Shown here: positions 50,434 to 62,262 of the stretch, piece after piece
Numbering within the stretch: the stretch's first letter is position 1
How the letters are laid out: the number at the start of each line of letters is the position of its first letter
DNA from: Enterobacter hormaechei subsp. hoffmannii
GTDB lineage: Bacteria; Pseudomonadota; Gammaproteobacteria; Enterobacterales; Enterobacteriaceae
Assembly: GCF_001729745.1 (NCBI RefSeq)
Contig: NZ_CP017186.1
Coordinates: 3,906,001-3,970,000, forward strand
Length of the DNA: 64,000 bases
Direction: 5' to 3'
Position numbers and translations under genes: made by a program
The notes under the pieces: generated by a model
What the model was told of the DNA's origin: nothing
Seen by the model: only the letters and a program-made list of their open reading frames with translations
The model's database searches: none

Positions 50434-50452
50434 AGCACACCTCAGGTGTGCT
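50434..50452 (-). promoter_or_regulatory. Small perfect hairpin in the pnp leader
   Basis: AGCACACCT-C-AGGTGTGCT, a 9-bp perfect stem 28 bases before the pnp start. It lies between the RNase III hairpin and the ribosome-binding region. Confidence 0.65.
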
Positions 50453-50480
50453 GACGATTTAACCCGACCTTCTTCGCATC

Positions 50481-50542
50481 CTCGCGACTAATGACAACCG
50501 ACACCCCCATGGGTGAAGCCTCTCATTAGCCGCGCGAACCTC
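50481..50542 (-). promoter_or_regulatory. RNase III-sensitive hairpin of the pnp leader
   Basis: CTCGCGACTAATGACAACCG on one side pairs with the segment CTCTCATTAGCCGCGCGAACC on the other around ACCCCCATGGGT, forming a long imperfect stem. In E. coli RNase III cuts here and Pnp then destabilises its own message. Confidence 0.75.
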
Positions 50543-50603
50543 TGCAATGAAGATCATTTATAGCAACAATACAATAGTTTCCCCTGAATTGCTGCCGTCT
50601 GGT

Positions 50604-50627
50604 TGAAAAAAGGGGCCATCAGGCCCC
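50604..50627 (-). terminator. rpsO terminator (works on both strands)
   Basis: GGGGCC-ATCA-GGCCCC with TTTTTT on the minus-strand side and TTTT on the plus-strand side, 21 bp after the rpsO stop. Confidence 0.85.
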
Positions 50628-50648
50628 CTTTTCTGAAACTCGCAAGAA

Positions 50649-52022
<1,374 letters not shown>

Positions 52023-52023
<1 letters not shown>

Positions 52024-52427
52024 CAGTCCTCCTTGCTGTCGTCCGCCGGGTTAACACGACGCTCATCGTCATGTTTCACCACGCTGGTCACCAGGTTGGA
52101 CATACGCATACCCTCAACCAGCGAGTTGTCGTAGAAGAAGGTCAGCTCCGGCACAATACGCAGACGCATCGCTTTGCCAAGCAGAGAGCGGATGAAACCA
52201 GAGGCTTCCTGCAGCGCTTTAATGCCGTTCTTCACGGCGTCTTCATCCTGGTCATTCAGGAATGTCACAAACACTTTGGCGTACGCCAGGTCGCGGGACA
52301 TTTCCACGCCAGACACGGTGGTCATCATCCCCACGCGTGGATCTTTGATTTCACGTTGCAGAATGAGAGCGATCTCTTTCTGCATCTCCTGCGCGACGCG
52401 CTGTGGGCGACCAAATTCTTTCGCCAT
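52023..52427 (-). CDS. rbfA: Ribosome-binding factor A RbfA
   Basis: 134 residues from the ATG at 52427 ([10 protein letters not shown]), the family start; a longer frame of six residues is not supported. KH-like domain that helps mature the 16S rRNA 5' helix, needed for growth at low temperature. It sits 106 bp after infB; the gap holds a perfect palindrome with A/T tails and a REP unit. It is a partner in cold-shock function of deaD in the same region. Confidence 0.95.
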
Positions 52428-52444
52428 AATAAATTCTCCAGACA

Positions 52445-52468
52445 AAAAAGGGGCTTAAGCCCCTTTTT
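52445..52468. terminator. Palindrome with terminator form between infB and rbfA
   Basis: AAAAAGGGGCTTAAGCCCCTTTTT is a perfect inverted repeat with T-runs on both strands. Placed between infB and rbfA it could partly reduce expression of rbfA-truB. Confidence 0.65.
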
Positions 52469-52477
52469 AAAATTACT

Positions 52478-52503
52478 GCCGGGTGGCGCTTCGCTTACCC
52501 GGC
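52478..52503. repeat. REP palindrome between infB and rbfA
   Basis: GCCGGGTGGCGCTTCGCTTACCCGGC, adjacent to the terminator-like palindrome. Confidence 0.8.
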
Positions 52504-52533
52504 CTACGCTAATTAATCTTCAGTTGACGAAGA

Positions 52534-55221
52534 TTACGCGATGGTACGCTGAATTTCGATGATCTCGAACACTTCGATCATATCGCCAACGCGAACGTCG
52601 TTGTAGTTCTTAACACCGATACCACATTCCATGCCGTTACGAACTTCGTTAACGTCATCTTTGAAGCGGCGCAGGGATTCCAGCTCACCTTCGTAGATAA
52701 CCACGTTGTCGCGCAGTACGCGGATTGGGTTGTGACGCTTAATGGTCCCTTCGGTAACCATACAGCCCGCGATCGCACCGAATTTCGGTGATTTGAACAC
52801 GTCACGTACTTCAGCCAGACCGATGATCTGCTGTTTCAGCTCAGGAGACAGCATGCCGCTCATCGCTGCTTTCACTTCGTCAATCAGGTTATAGATGACG
52901 GAGTAGTAACGCAGATCCAGGCTTTCAGCATCGATAACTTTACGCGCAGATGCGTCAGCACGAACGTTGAAGCCAACCAGGATAGCGTTGGACGCGGCTG
53001 CCAGGGTTGCGTCGGTTTCGGTGATACCACCTACGCCAGAACCGATGATCTTCACTTTCACTTCGTCGGTAGACAGTTTCAGCAAGGAGTCGGAGATCGC
53101 TTCCACAGAACCCTGTACGTCCGCTTTCAGAACGATGTTCACTTCGTGAACTTCGCCTTCAGTCATGTTGGCGAACATGTTCTCGAGTTTAGATTTCTGC
53201 TGGCGAGCCAGTTTCACCTCACGGAATTTACCCTGACGATACAGCGCCACTTCACGTGCTTTCTTCTCGTCACGTACCACGGTTACTTCGTCACCGGCAG
53301 CCGGAACACCGGACAGGCCGAGGATTTCCACTGGGATGGACGGACCCGCTTCCAGCACTTCCTGACCCAGTTCGTTACGCATCGCACGAACGCGACCGTA
53401 TTCGAAACCACACAGAACGATGTCGCCCTTGTGCAGAGTACCTTCGCGAACCAGAACGGTTGCAACCGGACCACGACCTTTATCCAGGAAGGATTCGATT
53501 ACCGCGCCGCTCGCCATACCTTTACGAACCGCTTTCAGCTCCAGAACTTCAGCCTGAAGCAGGATAGCGTTCAGCAGGTCGTCGATACCGGTACCTGCTT
53601 TTGCAGAAACAGGGATAAACTGCGCTTCACCGCCCCACTCTTCCGGCATAACGCCGTACTGTGACAGTTCGTTCTTAACGCGATCCATATCGGCTTCTGG
53701 CTTATCGATTTTGTTGACTGCAACAACCAAAGGCACCTGCGCCGCTTTCGCGTGCTGGATAGCTTCAATGGTCTGTGGCATCACGCCATCATCGGCAGCA
53801 ACAACCAGAACAACGATATCCGTTGCCTGAGCACCACGAGCACGCATTGAGGTAAACGCTGCGTGGCCTGGGGTATCCAGGAAGGTGATCATGCCGTTTT
53901 CGGTTTCTACGTGGTAAGCACCGATATGCTGGGTAATACCACCCGCTTCGCCGGAGGCAACCTTAGTAGAACGAATGTAGTCAAGCAGAGAGGTTTTACC
54001 GTGGTCAACGTGACCCATGATGGTCACAACCGGTGCGCGCGGTTCAGCCGCTGCGCCCGTATCACGGTCGCTCATTACTGCTTCTTCCAGCTCGTTTTCA
54101 CGACGCAGGATAACTTTGTGGCCCATCTCCTCGGCAACCAGCTGTGCGGTTTCCTGGTCGATGACCTGGTTGATGGTGGCCATTGCGCCCAGCTTCATCA
54201 TCGCTTTGATGACCTGAGAGCCTTTCACCGCCATCTTGTTAGCCAGTTCGCCAACGGTGATGGTTTCGCCGATCACAACGTCACGGTTAACGGCCTGAGC
54301 TGGCTTCTGGAAGCCCTGCTGCAGAGCGGAACCTTTACGCTTACCGCCTTTACCACCGCGAACCGCTGCACGTGCTTCTTCACGGTCAGCTTTAGATTCA
54401 GCGTGCTTGTTACCTTTTTTCGCAGGACGCGCCGCTTTTGTACTGCGAGTACGGCCACGACCACCTTCAACTTCACGGTCGTTATCGTCTTCTGCCTGGC
54501 GCGCATGCTGAGAAGTGGTTACGTGATAATCGCTGTTGTCTTCAGTTGGTTCAGCGGTATTCACACCGTTCTTCTCGTTTTCTTCTGCCATGCGACGCGC
54601 TTCTTCGGCGACGCGGCGAGCTTCTTCTTCAAGCTTTCGGCGGGCTTCTTCTTCCGCTTTACGCTTCAGCTCGGCAGCTTCATTTTCACGGCGGGCTTTT
54701 TCAGCCTGGGCAGTTTTGGTCATTTCGTCGGTCTGTTGATTGCTCACTTTGTCTTTTTCCGCAGCGTCACGCTTCGCTTTTTCACCGGCGTCGCGTTTCG
54801 CTTTTTCTGCGGCCTCACGTTCAGCTTTTAATTCTGCTTCGCGTTTAGCAGTGGCTTCTGCCTCACGCTGAGCTTGTTCTTCCGCTTCACGCTGTGCCTG
54901 CTCTTCCGCAGCAAGGCGTTCTGCCTCTTGCGGATCACGTTTTACAAAGGTGCGCGTCTTGCGGACTTCAATTTGTACCGATTTGCTTTTGCCACCGGTA
55001 CCAGGGATGTTCAACGTGCTACGCGTTTTGCGCTGCAGCGTTAACTTGTCAGGCGTAGAGCCGTGTTCACGGTTCAGGTGCGCTAACAAGGTTTGTTTTT
55101 CTTGCGCGGTCACCGAGTCATCAGCGGCCTTCGGGATCCCTGCATCAGCAAATTGCTGTACCAGGCGGTCCACGGAGGTCTGAATCTCAGCAGCCAGCGA
55201 TTTTACAGTTACATCAGTCAT
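52534..55221 (-). CDS. infB: Translation initiation factor IF-2
   Basis: 895 residues. GTPase that places initiator tRNA on the 30S subunit and joins subunits. A long charged N-terminus (about 100-330) is rich in Ala/Glu/Lys/Arg with repeated EEQAQREAE and KAKRDA-type units, predicted helical. The G domain starts near 400: GHVDHGKTS (G1), DTPGH (G3), NKIDKP (G4), followed by beta-barrel and C1/C2 domains that bind fMet-tRNA. E. coli makes shorter forms from internal starts. 24 bp after nusA. Confidence 0.96.
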   Translation of the reverse strand: MTDVTVKSLAAEIQTSVDRLVQQFADAGIPKAADDSVTAQEKQTLLAHLNREHGSTPDKLTLQRKTRSTLNIPGTGGKSKSVQIEVRKTRTFVKRDPQEAERLAAEEQAQREAEEQAQREAEATAKREAELKAEREAAEKAKRDAGEKAKRDAAEKDKVSNQQTDEMTKTAQAEKARRENEAAELKRKAEEEARRKLEEEARRVAEEARRMAEENEKNGVNTAEPTEDNSDYHVTTSQHARQAEDDNDREVEGGRGRTRSTKAARPAKKGNKHAESKADREEARAAVRGGKGGKRKGSALQQGFQKPAQAVNRDVVIGETITVGELANKMAVKGSQVIKAMMKLGAMATINQVIDQETAQLVAEEMGHKVILRRENELEEAVMSDRDTGAAAEPRAPVVTIMGHVDHGKTSLLDYIRSTKVASGEAGGITQHIGAYHVETENGMITFLDTPGHAAFTSMRARGAQATDIVVLVVAADDGVMPQTIEAIQHAKAAQVPLVVAVNKIDKPEADMDRVKNELSQYGVMPEEWGGEAQFIPVSAKAGTGIDDLLNAILLQAEVLELKAVRKGMASGAVIESFLDKGRGPVATVLVREGTLHKGDIVLCGFEYGRVRAMRNELGQEVLEAGPSIPVEILGLSGVPAAGDEVTVVRDEKKAREVALYRQGKFREVKLARQQKSKLENMFANMTEGEVHEVNIVLKADVQGSVEAISDSLLKLSTDEVKVKIIGSGVGGITETDATLAAASNAILVGFNVRADASARKVIDAESLDLRYYSVIYNLIDEVKAAMSGMLSPELKQQIIGLAEVRDVFKSPKFGAIAGCMVTEGTIKRHNPIRVLRDNVVIYEGELESLRRFKDDVNEVRNGMECGIGVKNYNDVRVGDMIEVFEIIEIQRTIA

Positions 55222-55245
55222 GCTGTTCCTTCCTGCTACAGTTTA

Positions 55246-56748
55246 TTACGCTTCGTCGCCGAACCAGCAAATATTACGTGCGGCCATGATGAGTTCGCCG
55301 GCTTTCTCGTCGGTTAAACCTTCGATATCAGCCAGGTCATCAACGCCTTGCTCAGCGAGATCTTCCAGCGTACAAACACCACGGGCAGCCAGCTTGAACG
55401 CAATCGCACGATCAAGACCTTCCAGATTCAGCAGGTCATCAGCCGGCTTCTTATCGCCAAGGCTTTCTTCCTGAGCCAGCGCCAGGGTGGTCAGTGCGTT
55501 TTTAGCGCGTTCACGCAGGGCTTCAACGGTTGGTTCATCCAGACCGTCAATTTCCAGCAGCTCTTTCATTGGCACGTAGGCCAGTTCTTCCAGCGTAGAG
55601 AAACCTTCTTCAACCAGCACAGTGGCGAAGTCTTCGTCAATGTCCAGGTATTTGGTGAAGGTATCGATCGCCGCGTGGGCTTCAGCCTGATGCTTGGCCT
55701 GAAGGTCATCAACGGTCATCACGTTGAGTTCCCAGCCGCTCAGCTGTGACGCCAGACGTACGTTCTGACCGTTACGGCCAATCGCCTGCGCCAGGTTGCC
55801 CGCTTCTACAGCGATATCCATGGTGTGTTTGTCTTCGTCAACAACGATAGACGCCACATCAGCCGGTGCCATTGCGTTGATCACGAACTGCGCCGGATTG
55901 TCGTCCCACAGAACGATATCAATACGCTCGCCGCCCAGTTCGGTAGAAACCGCCTGAACACGTGCGCCACGCATACCGACGCAAGCACCGACCGGGTCGA
56001 TACGCTTGTCGTTGGTTTTCACCGCAATTTTCGCACGGGAACCCGGATCGCGGGCCGCCGCTTTGATTTCGATAACTTCTTCGCCGATTTCCGGCACTTC
56101 GATACGGAACAGTTCAACCAGCATTTCTGGTTTAGAACGCGTCACGAACAGCTGTGCACCACGTGCTTCAGGACGTACGGCATACAGCACACCACGAATA
56201 CGGTCGCCTGGGCGGAAGTTTTCACGCGGCAGCATGTCTTCACGCAGGATAACAGCTTCAGCGTTACCCGGCAGCCCTTCGGATTTGATCTCCAGAGAGA
56301 TGTTATCGCGGTTCACTTTCTTCACCACGCCAGTGATGATTTCGCCTTCCTGATCGCGGAACTGATCGACAACCAGCGCGCGCTCGGCTTCGCGAACTTT
56401 CTGCACGATAACCTGCTTCGCGGTCTGGGTGGTGATACGGTCGAAGGTGACAGATTCAATCTGATCTTCAACGTAGTCACCCACGTTCAGACTTTCGTCT
56501 TCAAAACGTGCCGCTTCCAGGGTGATCTCTTTGGTCGGTTGGGTCACTTCTTCAACGATTACCCAACGACGGAATGTATCGAAGTCACCGCTTTTACGAT
56601 CGATTTCTACGCGAACATCGATCTCTTGTTCGTATTTTTTCTTGGTTGCTGTAGCTAGTGCACTTTCCAGCGCTTCGAAAATCTTCTCACGCGGCAGTGA
56701 TTTCTCGTTGGAGACGGCTTCAACAACAGCCAAAATTTCTTTGTTCAT
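55246..56748 (-). CDS. nusA: Transcription termination/antitermination factor NusA
   Basis: 500 residues. Binds RNA polymerase near the RNA exit channel and affects pausing, termination and antitermination. N-terminal domain (about 1-130), S1 (135-200, [20 protein letters not shown]), two KH domains (about 230-345, [20 protein letters not shown]), and two C-terminal acidic repeats (about 360-500) with paired motifs [16 protein letters not shown] and [16 protein letters not shown]. It lies between rimP (28 bp) and infB (24 bp). E. coli is 495 residues. Confidence 0.96.
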   Translation of the reverse strand: MNKEILAVVEAVSNEKSLPREKIFEALESALATATKKKYEQEIDVRVEIDRKSGDFDTFRRWVIVEEVTQPTKEITLEAARFEDESLNVGDYVEDQIESVTFDRITTQTAKQVIVQKVREAERALVVDQFRDQEGEIITGVVKKVNRDNISLEIKSEGLPGNAEAVILREDMLPRENFRPGDRIRGVLYAVRPEARGAQLFVTRSKPEMLVELFRIEVPEIGEEVIEIKAAARDPGSRAKIAVKTNDKRIDPVGACVGMRGARVQAVSTELGGERIDIVLWDDNPAQFVINAMAPADVASIVVDEDKHTMDIAVEAGNLAQAIGRNGQNVRLASQLSGWELNVMTVDDLQAKHQAEAHAAIDTFTKYLDIDEDFATVLVEEGFSTLEELAYVPMKELLEIDGLDEPTVEALRERAKNALTTLALAQEESLGDKKPADDLLNLEGLDRAIAFKLAARGVCTLEDLAEQGVDDLADIEGLTDEKAGELIMAARNICWFGDEA

Positions 56749-56776
56749 CGCGGGCTTTTCACCTCAATCCAGACTG

Positions 56777-57229
56777 TTAAAAGTGGGGAACCAGGTTCGC
56801 CTTCTGGATATTACTCAGCGCGAACACTTCATCTTTGCCTTCGACTGTCACCGTGATCATTTCACCATCAACGGCTTTGATAATTCCCTGCCATTTACGG
56901 CGGTTCTGTACGGCCATACGCAGAACGAGAGCCACTTCTTCACCGGTAAAGCGCACATAGTGCTCGGCCGTGAACATCGGACGATCGAGGCCAGGTGAGG
57001 AAACTTCCAGGTTGTACGCAACGGTAATCGGATCTTCAACATCAAGAACCGCACTCACCTGGTGGCTGACATCAGCACAATCATCAACATTGATGCCATC
57101 TTCACTATCAATATAGATGCGCAGCGTCGATGTGCGGCCGCGAACGAATTCGATGCCGACCAGTTCGTAGCCCAGTGCTTCGACCGGTGCAGTAATCATC
57201 TCTGTTAATTTTTGCTCTAATGTGGACAA
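56777..57229 (-). CDS. rimP: Ribosome maturation factor RimP
   Basis: 150 residues from the TTG at 57229 behind GGGGGTGGGC, agreeing with the E. coli start (STLEQKL after Met). An ATG at 57241 would add four residues. Assists 30S assembly. N-terminal domain with [21 protein letters not shown]-terminal Sm-like domain from about 90. First protein gene of the metY-rimP-nusA-infB operon. Confidence 0.94.
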   Translation of the reverse strand: MSTLEQKLTEMITAPVEALGYELVGIEFVRGRTSTLRIYIDSEDGINVDDCADVSHQVSAVLDVEDPITVAYNLEVSSPGLDRPMFTAEHYVRFTGEEVALVLRMAVQNRRKWQGIIKAVDGEMITVTVEGKDEVFALSNIQKANLVPHF

Positions 57230-57254
57230 GCCCACCCCCAAGACATAAAAAAAG

Positions 57255-57267
57255 GGCGTAAAGCCCA
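57255..57267 (-). terminator. Small hairpin with T-run before rimP
   Basis: GGGC-GTAAA-GCCC followed by TTTTTTT on the minus strand, 25 bp upstream of the rimP start. With the stronger terminator at 57296-57311 it suggests that readthrough controls the operon after metY. Confidence 0.6.
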
Positions 57268-57295
57268 GTTATTCTGTAGTCAGATAACAAAAAAC

Positions 57296-57311
57296 CCCGA
57301 TAAATCGGGGC
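57296..57311 (-). terminator. Terminator after metY
   Basis: CCCCGAT-AA-ATCGGGG with a run of seven T on the minus strand. It stands between the tRNA gene and rimP; antitermination or readthrough is needed for the nusA operon, as known in E. coli. Confidence 0.85.
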
Positions 57312-57436
57312 TTTAGATAACTGAACCCTATAGCCACAACTGTGGCCTGGAGCACTTTCCGAAAGAATTTTTTCAAATCCAGCTACGAAGGCTCTAAGTC
57401 TTCACAGTATATTTGAAAAAGAACTTTACAGGAAAG

Positions 57437-57513
<77 letters not shown>

Positions 57514-57528
57514 CCTGAAACGTGGCAA

Positions 57529-57557
57529 ATTCTACGCGTTTTGGACAGAATTTGCAA
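57529..57557 (-). promoter_or_regulatory. Likely sigma-70 promoter of metY
   Basis: -35 TTGCAA (57552-57557), 17-bp spacer, -10 TAGAAT (57529-57534), 15 bp before the mature tRNA 5' end. Confidence 0.6.
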
Positions 57558-57604
57558 ATAATGCTGGGATTTGGTACCGAAGACGGGACGTAAAATCGGC
57601 GTTT

Positions 57605-57634
57605 AGTATATTGATAGTTGACCCCACCTGTCAA
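57605..57634 (-). promoter_or_regulatory. Second, upstream promoter of the metY-nusA operon
   Basis: -35 TTGACA (57629-57634, consensus), 18-bp spacer, -10 TATACT (57605-57610). It lies about 90 bp upstream of metY on the minus strand. Confidence 0.65.
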
Positions 57635-57716
57635 CCCAGCTTCTGCCAGACAGAACAGACCAATTTTTTTACAAAAAACGCACGAGTCTCTTCCGGTCTT
57701 CGACAAAAGATGATTA

Positions 57717-57751
57717 AATGAATACTCACTTATTTTGCATAAAAATGCACA
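57717..57751. promoter_or_regulatory. Possible ArgR (ARG box) region of argG
   Basis: TTTTGCATAAAAATGCAC (57734-57751) fits WNTGAATWWWWATTCANW with two mismatches, and a weaker box starts at 57717 (AATGAATACTCACTTATT). It lies 50-84 bp before argG. The spacing is not the usual 21 bp between centres, so one box may be spurious. Confidence 0.5.
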
Positions 57752-57773
57752 AGAGAGCGAAAGCGGTCTCTAA

Positions 57774-59147
<1,374 letters not shown>

Positions 59148-59164
59148 TCGACAGCAAGACATGC

Positions 59165-59193
59165 AAAAGGCGCCCAATGGGCGCCTTTTTTGT
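59165..59193 (+). terminator. argG terminator
   Basis: AAAAGGCGCCC-AAT-GGGCGCCTTTT with a T-run, 17 bp after the stop codon. Confidence 0.9.
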
Positions 59194-59204
59194 GGTCTTC
59201 GTAG

Positions 59205-59262
59205 GCCCGGTAAGCGCAGCGCCACCGGGCAAAACGGCGGGCGGCGCTGCGCTTACCCGCCC
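59205..59262. repeat. BIME: two REP units after argG
   Basis: GCCCGGT...ACCGGGC (59205-59230) followed by GGCGGGCGG...TTACCCGCCC (59236-59262). E. coli carries opgE (yhbX) in this gap; here none is present. Confidence 0.8.
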
Positions 59263-59300
59263 TACAATAGATCGGAAACACAGAATGTACAGACGAAAAA

Positions 59301-59322
59301 AAAGACGTCTTGCGACGTCTTT
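59301..59322 (-). terminator. leuU terminator
   Basis: AAAGACGTC-TTGC-GACGTCTTT; T-run on the minus strand, 13 bp after the tRNA end. Confidence 0.85.
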
Positions 59323-59334
59323 CTTCTGGAATAT

Positions 59335-59421
59335 TGGTACCGAGGATGGGACTCGAACCCACAAGCCCGTTAGGGCACTACCACCTCAAGGTAGCGTGTC
59401 TACCAATTCCACCACCTCGGT
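59335..59421 (-). tRNA. leuU: tRNA-Leu (anticodon GAG)
   Basis: 87 nt, class II with a long variable arm and encoded CCA. Begins ACCGAGGTGGTGGAATTGGT, anticodon loop CTTGAGG gives GAG, reading CUC/CUU. The E. coli sequence begins with G1 (G-U pair at the acceptor end); here A1-U72. It is 9 bp after secG, as in E. coli. Confidence 0.98.
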
Positions 59422-59430
59422 ACTGAATAC

Positions 59431-59763
59431 TTACTGCGGGATATCGCTGGTTGGCTTAGCCGGTGCAGCTGGCTGAGTTTGCTCACTTTTTGCTGGCGCG
59501 CTCAGATTTTCCCACTCGCTTCCTTTACTGGTCTTGTTGCTGTTGATATTGCCCAGCACCAGACTGATGATGAAGAACAGCGTAGCCAGAATCGCCGTCG
59601 TACGGGTCATGAAGTTCGCAGAACCACTTGAACCGAACAGCGTACCGGAAGCGCCTGCTCCGAAGGAGGCTCCCATATCAGCGCCTTTACCTTGCTGCAG
59701 CATAATCAGCGCTACGAGAGCGATGGCTACAATAAGGAAAATAACTAAAAGAGCTTCGTACAT
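59431..59763 (-). CDS. secG: Preprotein translocase subunit SecG
   Basis: 110 residues from the ATG at 59763, the E. coli start; the frame is open further upstream but without support. Two membrane segments (about 2-20 and 50-70) with the conserved loop LMLQQGKGADMGASFGAGAS-type between them, and an Ala/Pro/Gln-rich tail ending TSDIPQ. Assists SecYEG-driven export. Followed by leuU and preceded by glmM on the same strand. Confidence 0.96.
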   Translation of the reverse strand: MYEALLVIFLIVAIALVALIMLQQGKGADMGASFGAGASGTLFGSSGSANFMTRTTAILATLFFIISLVLGNINSNKTSKGSEWENLSAPAKSEQTQPAAPAKPTSDIPQ

Positions 59764-59942
59764 AATCAACCTGTTCCTTGCGGATTTGCCGCATACCAAT
59801 GCTTCGACCAATTAGCAGGATTTTGTTTCCCACTGAAGCGGGTGTGAATACTAACCAAAGCGAATCACCTTCGCAAGGGCATTTTCGAGGCATTGTATCA
59901 ACTGCGGAAAAAAACAGCAAAAAGCCATTAATTGCTTAAAAC

Positions 59943-59964
59943 AAAGGCGGCAAACGCCGCCTTT
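59943..59964 (-). terminator. glmM terminator
   Basis: AAAGGCGGC-AAAC-GCCGCCTTT hairpin located 22 bp after the glmM stop codon. Confidence 0.8.
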
Positions 59965-59985
59965 TTAAACACTTATTCTGAAAGA

Positions 59986-61323
59986 TTATGCAGCTTTCAC
60001 TGCATCCGCAATGCGGTGCGCAAATTCAGTTACCTGCGCTTCGTCTTCACCTTCCACCATCACGCGGATCAGCGGCTCGGTACCCGACTTACGCAGCAGG
60101 ACGCGTCCACGACTGCCAAGCGTCGCTTCCACCTCTGCCATCACCGCTTTCACGTTATCATTTTCCAGCGGGTCGCCTTTACCAGCGGTGAAACGCACGT
60201 TCACCAGGATCTGCGGGAACATTTTCATGCCGCTGCACAGATCGTGCAGGCTCATATGGTTACGCGCCATCGCGGCAACAACCTGAAGCGCCGCCACAAT
60301 GCCGTCACCGGTGGTGGTTTTATCGAGCAGGATCACGTGGCCGGAGTTTTCCGCGCCAATGCGCCAGCCTTTTTCCTGAAGTTTTTCCAGCACGTAGCGG
60401 TCACCCACTTTCGCGCGAACAAACGGGATGCCCAGCTGTTTCAGCGCCAGCTCCAGACCCATATTGCTCATCAGCGTGCCCACCGCGCCACCGCGCAGTT
60501 GCCCCTGACGCAGGCCTTCACGCGCAATGATGTATAGGATCTGATCGCCGTCGACCTTGTTACCTTCGTGGTCAACCATGATCACACGGTCGCCATCGCC
60601 ATCCAGGGCAATACCCAGATCGGCTTTTTCAGCCAGTACACGCGCCTGCAAGGCACGCACGTCTGTCGCGCCGACTTCTTCATTGATGTTCAGACCGTCC
60701 GGCTCGCAGCCGATGGTGATCACTTTCGCGCCCAGCTCGCGGAAAACATTCGGCGCAATGTGATAGGTCGCACCGTTTGCACAGTCCACCACAATTTTGA
60801 GGTGTGCCAGGCTCAGTTCATTCGGGAACGTGCCTTTGCAGAATTCAATGTAGCGGCCTGCGGCATCGACAATACGGTTGGCTTTACCCAACTCAGCGGA
60901 GTCGACACAGGTGATCTCTTTCTCCATTTCCGCTTCAATCGCCTCTTCCACGTCATCCGGCAGTTTAGTGCCGTCGATGGAGAAGAATTTGATACCGTTG
61001 TCATAGAACGGATTATGAGAAGCTGAAATGACGATGCCCGCTTCCGCACGGAAGGTACGAGTCAGATAGGCAACAGCAGGGGTCGGCATTGGCCCCGTAA
61101 AGGAAGCTGAAAGCCCCGCCGCCGCCAGCCCGGCTTCCAGCGCGGACTCAAGCATATAACCCGAAATACGGGTATCTTTACCAATAATGATCTTACGGGA
61201 GCCATGACGCGCCAGTACCTTACCCGCCGCCCAGCCCAGCTTCAGGACAAAGTCAGGGGTAATTGGCGCATCGCCTACGCGCCCACGGATGCCATCGGTA
61301 CCAAAATATTTACGATTACTCAT
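59986..61323 (-). CDS. glmM: Phosphoglucosamine mutase GlmM
   Basis: 445 residues from the ATG at 61323. Interconverts glucosamine-6-P and glucosamine-1-P on the way to UDP-GlcNAc for peptidoglycan and LPS. Phosphoserine S102 in IVISASHNP, metal loop [11 protein letters not shown] near 240, sugar loop GAENSGHV near 325 and phosphate loop [12 protein letters not shown] near 410. Its first 8 bases overlap the end of folP, so the two are coupled. Confidence 0.97.
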   Translation of the reverse strand: MSNRKYFGTDGIRGRVGDAPITPDFVLKLGWAAGKVLARHGSRKIIIGKDTRISGYMLESALEAGLAAAGLSASFTGPMPTPAVAYLTRTFRAEAGIVISASHNPFYDNGIKFFSIDGTKLPDDVEEAIEAEMEKEITCVDSAELGKANRIVDAAGRYIEFCKGTFPNELSLAHLKIVVDCANGATYHIAPNVFRELGAKVITIGCEPDGLNINEEVGATDVRALQARVLAEKADLGIALDGDGDRVIMVDHEGNKVDGDQILYIIAREGLRQGQLRGGAVGTLMSNMGLELALKQLGIPFVRAKVGDRYVLEKLQEKGWRIGAENSGHVILLDKTTTGDGIVAALQVVAAMARNHMSLHDLCSGMKMFPQILVNVRFTAGKGDPLENDNVKAVMAEVEATLGSRGRVLLRKSGTEPLIRVMVEGEDEAQVTEFAHRIADAVKAA

Positions 61324-62164
61324 AGCGTTTGTTTTCCTTCGCTGCCAGTGTGGCTTCCACCACACGCATGGCTTCTACTGTTTCTTTTACGTCATGGACG
61401 CGAATGATGTGTGCACCTTGCATCGCGGCAATCACCGCGCAGGCCAGACTGCCGCTCAGACGTTCGTTCGGCCCGACATTCAACAACTGACCAATCATCG
61501 ATTTTCTCGACATTCCCACCAGCAGTGGCAGGCCGAACTGATGAAACTCTGATAAGCGCGCAAGCAACGCGTAATTGTGTGAGAGATTTTTACCGAAACC
61601 GAAGCCCGGGTCGAGCAGCAATTTCTCTTTTGCGATACCCGCACGTTCACAGCGTTCGATATGCTCAATAAAGAAGCGGGTGACGTCGGCAAACACATCT
61701 TCATATTTTGGCGCCTCCTGCATTGTCTTAGGCTGGCCCTGCATATGCATCAGACACACCGGTAGCCCGATTTCAGCGGCGGCTTCAATTGCGCCCGGCT
61801 CGGTCAGCGAGCGGATATCATTGATAATGTGAGCGCCCACTCTCGCCACTTCACGGATCACTTCGGGTTTGGAGGTATCAACAGAGATCCACACTTCAAA
61901 GCGCCGGGCGATAGCCTCCACCACCGGCACCACGCGCGCCAGCTCTTCTTCCACCGAAACCTCCGCCGCGCCAGGCCGCGTTGACTCCCCTCCAACGTCA
62001 ATGATGGTGGCACCCGCGTTGATCATTAAATTCGCGTGTTTAACCGCGTCGATAAGCGAGTTATGCGTGCCGCCGTCAGAGAAGGAATCAGGCGTGACAT
62101 TCAGGATCCCCATCACATGCGGATGTGAAAGGTCGAGATGCGAGTCCTGGGCGAAGAGTTTCAT
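61316..62164 (-). CDS. folP: Dihydropteroate synthase FolP
   Basis: 282 residues from the ATG at 62164. Condenses p-aminobenzoate with dihydropterin pyrophosphate in folate synthesis; target of sulfonamides. Motifs [35 protein letters not shown] and GMSRKSMIG are intact, with no visible resistance insertion in the P-S-loop around residue 63-68. Stands between ftsH and glmM, as in E. coli. Confidence 0.97.
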   Translation of the reverse strand: MKLFAQDSHLDLSHPHVMGILNVTPDSFSDGGTHNSLIDAVKHANLMINAGATIIDVGGESTRPGAAEVSVEEELARVVPVVEAIARRFEVWISVDTSKPEVIREVARVGAHIINDIRSLTEPGAIEAAAEIGLPVCLMHMQGQPKTMQEAPKYEDVFADVTRFFIEHIERCERAGIAKEKLLLDPGFGFGKNLSHNYALLARLSEFHQFGLPLLVGMSRKSMIGQLLNVGPNERLSGSLACAVIAAMQGAHIIRVHDVKETVEAMRVVEATLAAKENKRYE

Positions 62165-62204
62165 GGCTAAATCCCTGTTATTTTCATGGTTATATAAAAA
62201 AGAA

Positions 62205-62230
62205 AAACCCCGGAGCACGCTCCAGGGTTT
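62205..62230 (-). terminator. Terminator between ftsH and folP
   Basis: AAACCCCGGAGC and GCTCCAGGGTTT arms (one mismatch), loop AC, followed by a T-rich run on the minus strand, 33 bp after the ftsH stop codon. Confidence 0.75.
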
Positions 62231-62262
62231 GATGTACAGACAAACGCTTCAACAGCAGTGAC

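Larger units (their letters stand above)
50455..50630 (+). ncRNA. Possible small RNA PsrO/SraG opposite the pnp leader
   Basis: In E. coli a roughly 170-nt small RNA is described between pnp and rpsO. Here the plus strand of that gap ends in a hairpin with a T-run (GGGGCC-ATCA-GGCCCC then CCTTTTCTG, 50612-50632), which suits such an RNA. Its 5' end and the exact strand are from memory and not proved by the sequence. Confidence 0.4.

Noticed and set aside
53863..54831. Open frame of about 322 codons on the plus strand
   Set aside because: Antisense to the repetitive N-terminus of infB; Phe-rich shadow of Glu/Lys/Ala codons.
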